Below, piece by piece: positions 9,171 through 17,980 of a stretch of DNA of 35,687 nt; within the stretch, counting starts at the first letter, position 1, and each line of letters starts with the position of its first letter. Where the stretch lies: contig JAGQPR010000020.1 in assembly GCA_020426625.1 (NCBI GenBank), positions 1-35,687 on the forward strand, given 5' to 3'. The notes under the pieces are model-generated. The model worked only from the letters and a program-made list of their open reading frames with translations. It ran no database searches and was not told the origin of the DNA. This DNA is from Planctomycetales bacterium (lineage in GTDB: Bacteria; Planctomycetota; Planctomycetia; Pirellulales; Pirellulaceae). A program made the translations under genes and the position numbers.

Positions 9171-10544
9171 ATGACAAATCGAAGAAACTTTCTGAAGAAA
9201 ACCGCAGTTGCGGGCGCGGCTATAGCTAATCCGTACATTTGGACCAGCAGCACTGCTAATGCTCAAGACGCAAACAGTAAGAGAACCATTGGCTCGATCG
9301 GCGTTGGCGGTCAGCGTGGACGATACAGTCGCGGTGGCGAAGTGGCTCGGCAAGCTGCCAAGTTGGGAAAGACGGTTGCCGTGTGCGACGTCGACAAACT
9401 CCATCGAGACAGCTTTAACAGCGAATTTGGTGGCAAGTTGGGTACGTTCAACGACTACCGAGAAATGATCGACAAGGTCAAGCCGGACATCGTCACCATC
9501 GGTACGCCTGACCATTGGCACATTCCGATTGCCAAGTACGCCCTCCGTGCTGGTTGTGATGTCTACTGCGAGAAACCCTTGACGCTGACCATTCAAGAGG
9601 GGATCGAGATTCGCAAGTTGGTGGAGGAAACCAATCGAGTGTTTCAAGTTGGCACGCAACAGCGATCGGAAATGGATTTGCGATTCCTGAAAGCTGTGGC
9701 GATTGTTCAAAGCGGACGCCTCGGAAAGAACGTCAACGCTTACATTGCCATCGGTCAAGCGCCCGATTGCCAGGAACCATTCGAGCCGGAAGAGTTGCCT
9801 GAAGATTTTGATTGGGACATGTGGCTCGGCCCCGCGCCGAAAGTTGAATACTCGACGCAGCGACGCAAGATGTTTCGATGGTGGTTTGAATACTCTGGCG
9901 GCAAGATGACCGACTGGGGCGCGCACCACATCGATATCGCCCAATGGGCGCTTGGCAAAAGTAATACTGGCCCAGTGTCCGCTGTAGGTACCGGTAAGTT
10001 TACGCCCATGGTTCCCGAAGGCCTCGATTGGGCAGCGTTTTTGAACGGCGAAATCACGATTGCCAACGGATACAATACAGCAACCGAATTCAGTATCGAT
10101 CTAAAGTTTGCCGATGGGACGCTGATGCAAGTCAATGATACGGTTGATCGCGATGATGGCGTGCAATTTGGTAACGGCATATTGTTCGAGGGAGAGGATG
10201 GCCGCATTTTTGTCAACCGCGGAAAACTTCAGGGCAAGGTCATTGATGACATGACCGAAAAGGATCATCAAGAAATAGCAGATGCCATGACAAAACTTTA
10301 CAAGGGTAAGGAAACCCGTGGACATATGAAAAATTTCTTCGAGTGTGTTGAAGATCGCACGCAGCCTGTTTCGGACGTGGCCTCACATCATCGCACGATG
10401 ACTTCTTGCCATCTGTGCAACATCGCATTGATGTTAGGTCGAGAGCTGACTTGGAATCCAGAAGCAGAGAACTTTGGCTCAGATGCACAAGCGAATGCAC
10501 TGATGACTCGCCGCAGCCGTGAGCTGCCATTCCCTGGAGCCTAG
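9171..10544 (+). CDS. Tat-exported Gfo/Idh/MocA family oxidoreductase
   Basis: A 457-residue protein. The start at 9171 is chosen because it gives a twin-arginine signal (MTNRRNFLKKTAVAGAAIA). The longer frame from 9084 adds 29 unrelated residues. After the signal, a Rossmann dinucleotide-binding motif appears (SIGVGGQRG, residues 42-50), then VCDVD (71-75), the TPDHWHIPIAKYALRAG region, and the family EKP motif at 134-136. The catalytic-domain segment GGKMTDWGAHHIDIAQWALG lies near residue 245. Family members use NAD(P) to oxidise or reduce sugars, inositols or related compounds. A Tat signal on such enzymes is common in planctomycetes and implies periplasmic export with cofactor bound, as in glucose-fructose oxidoreductase. 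The neighbouring gene is convergent (26 bp between stops), so this is probably a single-gene transcript. Confidence 0.93.
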   Translation: MTNRRNFLKKTAVAGAAIANPYIWTSSTANAQDANSKRTIGSIGVGGQRGRYSRGGEVARQAAKLGKTVAVCDVDKLHRDSFNSEFGGKLGTFNDYREMIDKVKPDIVTIGTPDHWHIPIAKYALRAGCDVYCEKPLTLTIQEGIEIRKLVEETNRVFQVGTQQRSEMDLRFLKAVAIVQSGRLGKNVNAYIAIGQAPDCQEPFEPEELPEDFDWDMWLGPAPKVEYSTQRRKMFRWWFEYSGGKMTDWGAHHIDIAQWALGKSNTGPVSAVGTGKFTPMVPEGLDWAAFLNGEITIANGYNTATEFSIDLKFADGTLMQVNDTVDRDDGVQFGNGILFEGEDGRIFVNRGKLQGKVIDDMTEKDHQEIADAMTKLYKGKETRGHMKNFFECVEDRTQPVSDVASHHRTMTSCHLCNIALMLGRELTWNPEAENFGSDAQANALMTRRSRELPFPGA

Positions 10545-10570
10545 AACTTTCGCGAGCCAACGGGCAAATG

Positions 10571-11995
10571 TTATTTACCACGGTAGAATTTCGCCAAGCG
10601 ATTTGGTGGAATGCCAAGGTGGTATCCCAGAACCATCAACTGGTTAATGGCTGTAACTCTGAATGCGCCCAATCGTTCCCAGCGCCGCGCGGACGTCAAT
10701 ACTGACTTGTTGCAGAGTCCGATCCGCCCTATTTTTTTTAGCCGGCGGACCAGGTCATAATCTTCCATAATCGGAAGATCAGCAAAACCCTGCAGTTGGC
10801 GGAAGGCGCTGACTCGCATGAACAGTCCCTGGTCCCCATAGGGCATTCTCAGAATTTGACTGCGCATCGCAACACCAGCTTCAATCACGCGATGCCTTAA
10901 TCGTTTCGAATCCAGACGAAGCTTAAATGCGCCGCCAACGACATTCGGCCGCGACAGACAATCTGCAATGCTGTCGTAGGCGTGAGTTGGCAACACTGTA
11001 TCCGCGTGCAAGAAAAGCAAGGTCTTGCCGCGAGCAATGGCAGCACCAGCGTTCATTTGATGCGCTCGGCTGGCTTTACAACTAATGAACTGTGCGCCTG
11101 TCCGCGCGGCTACCAAGGCTGTTTGATGCGTGTCACCAGCGGCAGCGAGAATGATTTCAGTAAGGCCATTCGGAGCGGCACTTTCGATGCTGCGTTCCAG
11201 GCCCCGTTCGTCATTCAGCGTAGGTATCACTACACTCACTTCAGGTGCAGGGCAATCAATGCTCTGGATTGCGGCATGCCAAACGCTCAGGTCTTCCGGC
11301 CGGTCGACATCGTTCTTGGCAGGCATGAGCGTCAAGTGGATAGGCAGCGCGCTCAAGCGAACCATGGTTTGTGTTAGAACGTTTTCTGTTCCCCACGCGA
11401 TTTCGTTAAACAGTGTTTCTAACACTTCCGGCCCACAAGCTGCTCGCGCGGTCAGACCCAGCATCACATACCCACCATCGGTTGCGGGCGAAATCGCAAT
11501 GTCATGTGTGTCCAGTCTCTTGAGAGCTGCCAGGCAATCGCTGACATCCAGTTCCGGGCAGTCGGTTCCGACAATGAGAATCTTGTCCTTCGCGTTGGCC
11601 TCATTGGGTTGCACCTGAGGTAGGCGCTGGCGGACTGCGTTGGTCAACCGCTCTCCCAAGTCCTTGCCCGTTTGTATCTCGTAGGCAAACTCTTGGCCGA
11701 ACAAGAGCTGCATCTGTTGGCGACTGCCACCATCATAAAAAACGCTTACTTCGACCCCATGTACTTTGTTCAACTGCCGTGCCCAAGCCAACGTTCTGGC
11801 GGTCATTTCTTGTTGAAGCAAGGCAGCGGCTTCGGCGCCCAATTCCGGAATAAGGCGCGTCTTGCATCGACCGGGAGTGGGGTACTTTGCGAAAACGATA
11901 AGCTGATCTGGCACGCAATGAATTCCAAGAGCTTTGGTGGTTGCAAATGTAGCTGCTAGTCTATTTCGGAACATTTTCGTCACGAAGCGGGGCAT
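10571..11995 (-). CDS. DUF2064 (TIGR04282-like) + family 2 glycosyltransferase (TIGR04283-like) fusion protein
   Basis: A 474-residue two-domain protein. Residues 31-235 match the DUF2064/TIGR04282 GT-A-like family: LIVFAKYPTPGRCKTRL at 32-48, GTDCPEL at 143-149, SPATDGGYVMLGL at 169-181 and WGTENV at 201-206. Residues 252-474 match the TIGR04283-like GT2 family: SVVIPTLNDE at 254-263, ASRAHQMNAGAA at 308-319, FLHADT as the DxD-like site at 329-334, and PYGDQG plus MEDYDL further on. These are usually two separate adjacent genes; here they are one frame with a short linker. The start is uncertain: the ATG at 11995 has AGG directly abutting it. A GTG at 11914, 3 codons before the first domain strand and with GGAA upstream, is a serious alternative. 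The acceptor and product are unknown. Confidence 0.9.
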   Translation of the reverse strand: MPRFVTKMFRNRLAATFATTKALGIHCVPDQLIVFAKYPTPGRCKTRLIPELGAEAAALLQQEMTARTLAWARQLNKVHGVEVSVFYDGGSRQQMQLLFGQEFAYEIQTGKDLGERLTNAVRQRLPQVQPNEANAKDKILIVGTDCPELDVSDCLAALKRLDTHDIAISPATDGGYVMLGLTARAACGPEVLETLFNEIAWGTENVLTQTMVRLSALPIHLTLMPAKNDVDRPEDLSVWHAAIQSIDCPAPEVSVVIPTLNDERGLERSIESAAPNGLTEIILAAAGDTHQTALVAARTGAQFISCKASRAHQMNAGAAIARGKTLLFLHADTVLPTHAYDSIADCLSRPNVVGGAFKLRLDSKRLRHRVIEAGVAMRSQILRMPYGDQGLFMRVSAFRQLQGFADLPIMEDYDLVRRLKKIGRIGLCNKSVLTSARRWERLGAFRVTAINQLMVLGYHLGIPPNRLAKFYRGK

Positions 11996-12114
11996 CCTAA
12001 GAACTGCTCAGCAAAGACGAACGAACTGGTCTCAAAAGGAAAATCGAGCATGGTTCAATCCAAGAAAGTGGCTGCAATCGCTGCCCCTCAAGTGTTCGGT
12101 GGTGTTTTTCGCGA

Positions 12115-12858
12115 CTAGATCCCGGTGAGGGCGCTGATGAATCCACCAAGGTCCAAATTGTTCACGATGCCATCACCACTGAAATCCAGAACTGACAAAC
12201 CATCGATGCCTGGATTGGCAGCCGCGTACCCGGCAAAGTTAGTGAGGGCTAGAATGAAGCCACCGATGTCCAGGTTGTTCACCACGCCATCTCCATTGGC
12301 ATCTCCCTTGCGAGTAATCTTTAGCGTTCCCGCAGAGACTGAGGCAATCCCAATCGCCGATGCATTGGGCCCAATGGCTTGGGTAAGTCCTGCGAAATCG
12401 GGATTGAGCATGACCGTTTCGCCAGGCATCTTGGACGACAGATCAAGCTCAAGGTAAAGCAGCACGCTGCCAGCGGACGCAGTTGCAGATGAGCTAACTG
12501 ATGCACCAAGCATATCAGCTACTGTCGCTCCGGTAGGTAACACGGGAGTGAATACAACGTTACTCAATCCCGGCGTGCTGACCGTTCCTGTTGCAGGATC
12601 TGTATCCCACATCGTGTGGTCCAGTGATGAGCCGATTACAGATGCATTTTCCGTTCCACCAGCAGCTGCCCCACCGTCGTTGAGACCAAATGCCAGAGAC
12701 ACTGCATTGACAGAGACGTCTCCCGAAACCTCCACTGAAACCCAATAGCTGGAATCAGCGGTAACGATGCGATTGTGTGTGCTTACATTCAATTGTGCAA
12801 CGCTGCGTTCGGTTACGCAAACTAGGGCCAGGAACGTCAGAAAGACCAGTTTATGCAT
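12115..12858 (-). CDS. Secreted protein with paired dockerin type I-like repeats
   Basis: A 247-residue protein from the ATG at 12858, which has AAAGGTC about 6 nt upstream. Earlier in-frame starts add residues in front of the signal peptide. Residues 1-21 (MHKLVFLTFLALVC...VA) form the signal. The middle (about 22-180) is Ser/Thr/Ala-rich beta sequence resembling a cohesin/carbohydrate-binding-like or PEP-CTERM-type secreted domain, but I do not recognise a family. Residues 183-247 hold two dockerin-type repeats, GDANGDGVVNNLDIGGF and FSGDGIVNNLDLGGF, each a calcium loop plus helix and about 40 residues apart. It sits 67 bp downstream of the giant secreted protein on the same strand, which also carries dockerin-like sequence. 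A C-terminal sorting or anchoring role for the dockerin module is an inference. Confidence 0.85.
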   Translation of the reverse strand: MHKLVFLTFLALVCVTERSVAQLNVSTHNRIVTADSSYWVSVEVSGDVSVNAVSLAFGLNDGGAAAGGTENASVIGSSLDHTMWDTDPATGTVSTPGLSNVVFTPVLPTGATVADMLGASVSSSATASAGSVLLYLELDLSSKMPGETVMLNPDFAGLTQAIGPNASAIGIASVSAGTLKITRKGDANGDGVVNNLDIGGFILALTNFAGYAAANPGIDGLSVLDFSGDGIVNNLDLGGFISALTGI

Positions 12859-12925
12859 TTTTTGGACCTTTGACATGAAGACGAAGCGGAGGTTGGTCAT
12901 CAAGTTTGATCGCGACAGTGCTGTC

Positions 12926-15900
12926 CTAGCGGCGCTTATTGGCGAGCAAGGCAAAATATACGTCGTAGGCTGCGGTCATCACATCTTCAGAAACTGCCAC
13001 TTCGTCCGGCGCGGCGCGTGCAGCGATTGGACGACTTAAAAACGCAGCAGTTGCAAATGTTGGCTCAAACGCAGCGCAGAACTTGCCCGAGTCGGTCGTC
13101 GCGACCACCAGATCCTCAGGCTGTGAGGGAACCGGAGTTTCTTCGTCTTCGGTTGCGCTGACAGTGATTCTTGGTGCGGCCAACTCCAGCTCGATCGATC
13201 CCTCGGAGCTTGTGGCACCATCGCCAAGTTGGCCAGAGGGAAAGCCATCACCGCTTGAACCACTCGAGCTGGCCAGATTCAATAGCACCAACGAGTTGTT
13301 ACCTGTAAAGGCGGACTGTACGATGGCGTGGTCAATGGCATTGACCCTCTTGTCGCGATTGACGTCGAAATTGTTATTCGCATCAACGTGCATGAATCCG
13401 GAAAGGTTGCCACGTATTTCCGTCGCATCAGCAGCATCTACTTCCGTGTTGCCAGGCATATTGCCCGTCTCGCCAATCTGATTGCCCCAGTAGTGGACAT
13501 CAGGTGTGACTAAGCCAGTGTTGGCGTTGGCCAGCACGGTGACTTCCAACCACTGATTCTGAATGGCATTGTCCGGCCACTTGATGCTCACGCGAGCGGA
13601 GCCGTCGACACCCGCACCTGGCATGACTGTCACGCTACTTGGCGCCGTTGCACTTACCCAATTGGCTGGGTGCTGATCGTTGCCAATTTTGAACGTGAAG
13701 TCAGCTACGCTCGGAGTACCTGCCAGATTCGAAATGTCCACGATAATGGAATTGATACCAGCCGAATAGCTAGTGTAGTTTGCAAACGCGGCCACTCCGT
13801 CACCGGCGCGATAAGCCACTTTGTTAGTCGCAATGGCCTCGTTGCCGGTGAGCGCCGAGTTGCTGTACATGATCCCAGTACCGGCGACGCTGATGGAGTC
13901 GACGTATATGATGTTTGCGGGTAGCAAGTGTGCCCAGCCATGACCAGAACGTGCGAATGGGATAGGAGAAGATAGACTGGCGGATGGAGAAGGAACTGGT
14001 GGCACGAACGACGAATTACCTAGTACCAACAATCCGCCCTGACCATCCTCCCCGCGCTCACCTGAGGCTGCGAACTGCGTGTTCGAACTGGCGGCGCCGC
14101 CAGTACTGTTTCTACCCGGTCCTCCCACCCCGCCGAGCTGACCTCCCAAGACAAAGGGGAATACACCAGTGGGCGCCTCAATCACTGCAGCGTAAATTGA
14201 AAGAACTCCGCCCCCATATCCCCCCGCGCCGCCGTCGGAACCGTTGTAGCCGAAGTATCTGCTAAGCCCACCGATCTCCCCAACGAATCTACCAGCAGAT
14301 CCAATATTGCCGTTAGGGGCATGACCCAACGCATCAGCTTGACTAATATCGTTTCGACCGTCTTCTCCTGATGCCCCAGTTCCATCAAAACCATCAGAGC
14401 CGTTTTGCGAGGCTCCAGCTCTTCCTCCGCGACCACCCTGGCCTCCGCCAAATCCACCATCACCGCCTGCTCCTCCGTCACCGGCGTGGTTGGTGACTAG
14501 CACTGTACCAACGCCTGTTAGGTGTTGCTCCGTGGCAACGACATTCTCGCCTGCCCCGCCCGTTCCACCGTTGCCTCCCTTGCCAAAGACTCCGTTGAAC
14601 CAACGCGTTCCGTTTGCAAGCAGAGAGCTCGACTCGATCAAAGTCTCCTTTGACGCCCTGACGTCCGTCCGTGGCGTCTCGGCATAAAAATCGTTTCTAA
14701 CCCAGATTTTTGCCTCGGGAGCAAAGACTAAATTGTCCGAAACATCGAAAATGACCTGAGAGTTACCTGTGTTGTACAAGTTTACTCCAGAGCCAACGGT
14801 CAGATTCTGATACTGATAGACGCCTAGTCCGCCCTGGATTAGACGAGAATGCAGAAAATAATGCGTGATGTCTCCTTGCTGCAGCAACTCGACGGTTTCA
14901 CCTGGTACCCCACTTAACAATCCCAGTCCGAGTTCCTGCCCATTGTTTGAGAATGAATTCGACTGCTTTGCAAACTGGATCAGTCGTCCATCTCCAACAA
15001 GTGGCTCTGGACCAGCGAAATGGTTATTGCTCACGTTGGCATCCGTTCCATAGACAACAAGAGTTGCATCGGCGAGTTGTGAATCGGAGACGTTTATCTG
15101 TGCTCCGTCATTCGCAGAAACTTCCTTTAGCGAAGTAAGCATTGCTCCTTGAATTCTCAAGAAACTCCCCTGGCTCGCGATAAGGGAATGTCCGTGAATT
15201 AAGTCTCTTTGATAGGAAAAGCCGCTACCATGTACCACAACTCCCGGCGTTATTGTCAACGAAGCATGGTCAGATACCGTTATGTCCCCAGTCACAAGAA
15301 TGGGCTCTTCAGTTACTTCCCATCGTCGAGCGTCGTCAATCGTACCAAAGGTTGTGCGAGACTCATCATCATGGATCGCGACGAAGCCAATTGGCAGCGG
15401 TACACCGACACCACGGCCATTCGACAGTCGGATTCCGATCGTCTCGCTATAATTCTCGATGTTTCGGTCTGATAGAACGGTCAGCTCAATATGCTTCGTC
15501 GTTTCCCCAGGCGCAAACCGGACTTCCGTGGGAGGCAGGGAGATGTAATCCTGTGAGTCGAGAGTCGCCTGATCGTCGAAGGTTTCAATATTAACACTTG
15601 CGGCAGCCCCTACAGCGTTGTGCAACGAGACTTGAATTTGGACGGTTCGCACTCCGTCGTCACCCTCAACAATTGTTGCGTCGCTTACAACAACAAATGG
15701 AGCGTCCAGTGGAAAGACGTTTACTTGTGCAACTTCATTGGTCAATCGAACATAATCAGCTCCCATGGGACCGGTGAGCACGTGTTGTGTCCAATCTCTT
15801 GAGCGAGTTACAGTATCAAGGGAAGCATCGATATTCACGTCAATCGAGTTTGAGGTTTCCGATAGGTTGACGATCGACAAGCGATCCAAGAAAAGCTGAT

Positions 15901-17524
15901 CACCGCTCCCAAACCCTTGGTGCAGATCTAGAGCTTCGATTTCAGAAACACCATTCGCGATCAAATCAGCCGTCGAAAACTCGATGTTCCCACTAGTAAA
16001 CTGAATAGTGTCTTTCCCCCTACCTCCGTCAGCCTTCTTGAATGACAAGTCATCAATCCGGAAGACATCGTCTCCCTGTCCTCCCAGCAGCACGTCAATA
16101 CCACCGTTGGAAACCAGCAAATCGTCGCCCTGGCCGCCGAGAATAGATTCTGGACCGGATGTGCCGATCAGAGTGTTGCCGAATTCGTTGCCGATTACCG
16201 TTGGGGAATTTAGGTTGGGCACACCTAAGATCAGTTCAATTGCACCGACGGTCTGTCGGCGCGTAGCTACCCCACTTTGATAGGTTGGGTCAGCAATCAG
16301 CGTATCGTCGATTCCGTCTCCATCAAAATCGAAATCGCCAAGGACGCGATGGACTTCTGCGAGTTCAGATGTTGTCGCTGTCTCTGCAAGTGACCCATCA
16401 ACAATATAGGTGAGTTGGCGGAATGCATTGGCCGTAGTTGGCTGTAGTAGCCTCATCACTCCGTCCCCGCGCAGTTCTGATGATGGCACTGCAGGTGACG
16501 TGGAAGTGTTGCCTCCAACAACTGGGAGAGTGATCGTCGCTAGCGAATCAATCGAAACGGTGGTTAGAAAATCGGACATGCCCGGAAGAGACTTACCGAG
16601 TATTACCCTTCCAAAAAAGCGGCCATCCGATTCAAATTCAAAATACAAATCCTCAAGACCATCGGAGTCGATATCACCAGCCGCGTGCAATGCTGTAATA
16701 ACATTTGGAATTCCAACAATACTTAGAGATGGTCGAAACTCTCGGCCTTGATTCCCACCGTAAATTAGTATTTCACCATTGCGAAGACCGAAAGCTAGGG
16801 ATGAAAGCCCATTTCCCCATAAATCACCGACATCTGCAGACACAGACGATCCTGCCACCGGTATCTCGTCGCTGAAACGAGCGACTACCTCACTATCTAC
16901 ATCAGCAAGTGGTAGTCTCAGCGAGGGCGGAATAGCAGGTTGACCAAAAAGTAGAATAGCTCTCTGGTCAAAGGTATTGGCGATAGCGAGGTCAGCGTAT
17001 CCATCACCGTCAAAATCTTTAACAAACTGCACGTCCGATGCAAAGAATTGATCATTCCAGACAGGTCCCTGAATCATCGCATCTAATACTATATCACGCT
17101 GATCGGAGCCAAACACCAAGCGTGCAGCGTCTTGGCTGCTGGCGGACTTGTTTGTCGAAATCACAAAATCATGTAGTCCGTCGCCATTGAAGTCATACCC
17201 GCCGCTGATATCTCGAAGGCCACTGGATGTGCTACCGAGGTCGTTTGTGATGCTCAGCAAATATGCCCAATCTGCACGATTGTCATTGGCTCGAAGGGTT
17301 CCATTCTGATTTCCGAACTGAAGGCTAAGTTGCCCCAAACTAGCACCAGTTCCGGCGGCAGTCGCGAGCACGTCGTCAAACCCATCGCCGTCGAAGTCGC
17401 CGACGTCGACAAGCTTGTCCCCAAGTTTGGCGTTGGCAGGATTGTTATATGGACCTACCAAGACAGTCAGTAAATCTCTAGTTTCTAGCTGTTCAAACAG
17501 GGCAAGTCTTCGTTGGAAAGTCAT
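12926..17524 (-). CDS. Giant secreted FG-GAP / RTX-like / Calx-beta / Gly-rich / dockerin protein
   Basis: A 1532-residue protein; AGGAG 7-8 nt before the ATG at 17524 fixes the start. The N-terminus reads FEQLETRDLL (10-19), a variant of the planctomycete LEPRxLL motif, with no classical signal peptide. Residues 40-410 contain at least five FG-GAP/VCBS-type calcium loops (DFDGDGFDD, DFNGDGLHD, DFDGDGYAD, DIDSDGLED, DFDGDGIDD). Residues 455-505 carry RTX-like nonapeptides (GGQGDD twice, GGRGKD). A Calx-beta domain spans about 610-720 (VSDATIVEGDDG...FVAIHDDE). Residues 730-960 look like a beta-helix. A Gly-rich tract with GGxGGxGG spacing occupies about 980-1160. Dockerin-like repeats (about 1355-1400) include DVNRDKRVNAIDHAIVQ. 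It is probably a calcium-dependent surface or matrix protein. The whole frame is intact. Confidence 0.9.
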   Translation of the reverse strand: MTFQRRLALFEQLETRDLLTVLVGPYNNPANAKLGDKLVDVGDFDGDGFDDVLATAAGTGASLGQLSLQFGNQNGTLRANDNRADWAYLLSITNDLGSTSSGLRDISGGYDFNGDGLHDFVISTNKSASSQDAARLVFGSDQRDIVLDAMIQGPVWNDQFFASDVQFVKDFDGDGYADLAIANTFDQRAILLFGQPAIPPSLRLPLADVDSEVVARFSDEIPVAGSSVSADVGDLWGNGLSSLAFGLRNGEILIYGGNQGREFRPSLSIVGIPNVITALHAAGDIDSDGLEDLYFEFESDGRFFGRVILGKSLPGMSDFLTTVSIDSLATITLPVVGGNTSTSPAVPSSELRGDGVMRLLQPTTANAFRQLTYIVDGSLAETATTSELAEVHRVLGDFDFDGDGIDDTLIADPTYQSGVATRRQTVGAIELILGVPNLNSPTVIGNEFGNTLIGTSGPESILGGQGDDLLVSNGGIDVLLGGQGDDVFRIDDLSFKKADGGRGKDTIQFTSGNIEFSTADLIANGVSEIEALDLHQGFGSGDQLFLDRLSIVNLSETSNSIDVNIDASLDTVTRSRDWTQHVLTGPMGADYVRLTNEVAQVNVFPLDAPFVVVSDATIVEGDDGVRTVQIQVSLHNAVGAAASVNIETFDDQATLDSQDYISLPPTEVRFAPGETTKHIELTVLSDRNIENYSETIGIRLSNGRGVGVPLPIGFVAIHDDESRTTFGTIDDARRWEVTEEPILVTGDITVSDHASLTITPGVVVHGSGFSYQRDLIHGHSLIASQGSFLRIQGAMLTSLKEVSANDGAQINVSDSQLADATLVVYGTDANVSNNHFAGPEPLVGDGRLIQFAKQSNSFSNNGQELGLGLLSGVPGETVELLQQGDITHYFLHSRLIQGGLGVYQYQNLTVGSGVNLYNTGNSQVIFDVSDNLVFAPEAKIWVRNDFYAETPRTDVRASKETLIESSSLLANGTRWFNGVFGKGGNGGTGGAGENVVATEQHLTGVGTVLVTNHAGDGGAGGDGGFGGGQGGRGGRAGASQNGSDGFDGTGASGEDGRNDISQADALGHAPNGNIGSAGRFVGEIGGLSRYFGYNGSDGGAGGYGGGVLSIYAAVIEAPTGVFPFVLGGQLGGVGGPGRNSTGGAASSNTQFAASGERGEDGQGGLLVLGNSSFVPPVPSPSASLSSPIPFARSGHGWAHLLPANIIYVDSISVAGTGIMYSNSALTGNEAIATNKVAYRAGDGVAAFANYTSYSAGINSIIVDISNLAGTPSVADFTFKIGNDQHPANWVSATAPSSVTVMPGAGVDGSARVSIKWPDNAIQNQWLEVTVLANANTGLVTPDVHYWGNQIGETGNMPGNTEVDAADATEIRGNLSGFMHVDANNNFDVNRDKRVNAIDHAIVQSAFTGNNSLVLLNLASSSGSSGDGFPSGQLGDGATSSEGSIELELAAPRITVSATEDEETPVPSQPEDLVVATTDSGKFCAAFEPTFATAAFLSRPIAARAAPDEVAVSEDVMTAAYDVYFALLANKRR
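14043..14583 (-). repeat. Gly-rich low-complexity tract inside the giant secreted protein
   Basis: Codons for GG-x repeats (GKGGNGGTGGAG, then GGAGGDGGFGGGQGGRGG, later GGAGGYGGG and GGQLGGVGGPG) recur over about 540 bp. They are interrupted by non-Gly stretches of 15-45 residues, so this is a dispersed rather than a pure tandem repeat. PE-PGRS-like or adhesin-like Gly-rich regions are the nearest visual analogy only. Confidence 0.7.
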
Positions 17525-17980
17525 TGTCTCGCTCCTATCAAAGTCTTTTTCTAATCCGATTCGCGCCGCAGGCAAATCCACCTCTGCTGGTCAGAATCTT
17601 CACACATATTCCCTGGCTCGGCGTGCCCGGCTGATTCGCGTGCTGCCGCAACATTAGGAAACGTGAATTGCGCTTGCAGCAGCCGTTTTTATTCCATATT
17701 CGTCAGGATCGCGGACGAAACTAGCAGGCGGTCGATTCAACAACCAGGAGAAGGCGTTCCCTCGCAAAATCGATTTGAGCTCTGTGGCCCACATTGCCAT
17801 TAGTCGCCGCAATTGCATTCGTGACACATTTTCGAAAAAGTTCTCATAGTGCCAGAACACTTTGAGATCATGAGGTCTCTGCCTCTTTTCATGGGCATAA
17901 CTGACCAAAAGAGCCGCGTTTCTAGGGTCATTCGAGAACCGGCGTTTTGCTAGACTTGAATGTATTGCGCACTGTTCATC
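17525..17980 (-). other. Region between kinase stop and giant secreted protein, with an in-frame 108-codon open extension
   Basis: After the kinase TAG stop (17983-17981) the same frame stays open for 108 codons to a TAA at 17656-17654. The only in-frame starts are a TTG at 17908 (84 codons) and internal ATGs further on; none has a good ribosome binding site. The predicted residues (for example HDLKVFWHYENFFENVSR and ATELKSILRGNAFSWLL) resemble no family I know. Possible explanations are a small unrecognised gene, a formerly longer kinase C-terminus cut by a stop, stop readthrough, or chance. The last 130 bp before 17524 must hold the leader of the giant gene; I see no clear promoter or terminator. 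Confidence 0.3.

Noticed and set aside
9135..9944. 269-codon open frame on the minus strand opposite the Tat-exported oxidoreductase
   Set aside because: It lies wholly antisense to a strongly recognisable Gfo/Idh/MocA gene, has no recognisable domain and follows the codon-position shadow of that gene.
11130..11618. 162-codon plus-strand frame opposite the glycosyltransferase fusion
   Set aside because: Antisense shadow of a recognised gene; Ser/Arg-rich sequence with no domain or ribosome binding site.
12115..17524. Large repeat-rich gene as a phage tail fibre or mobile-element cargo
   Set aside because: No phage structural, integrase or transposase gene is near, and the domains fit planctomycete surface proteins.
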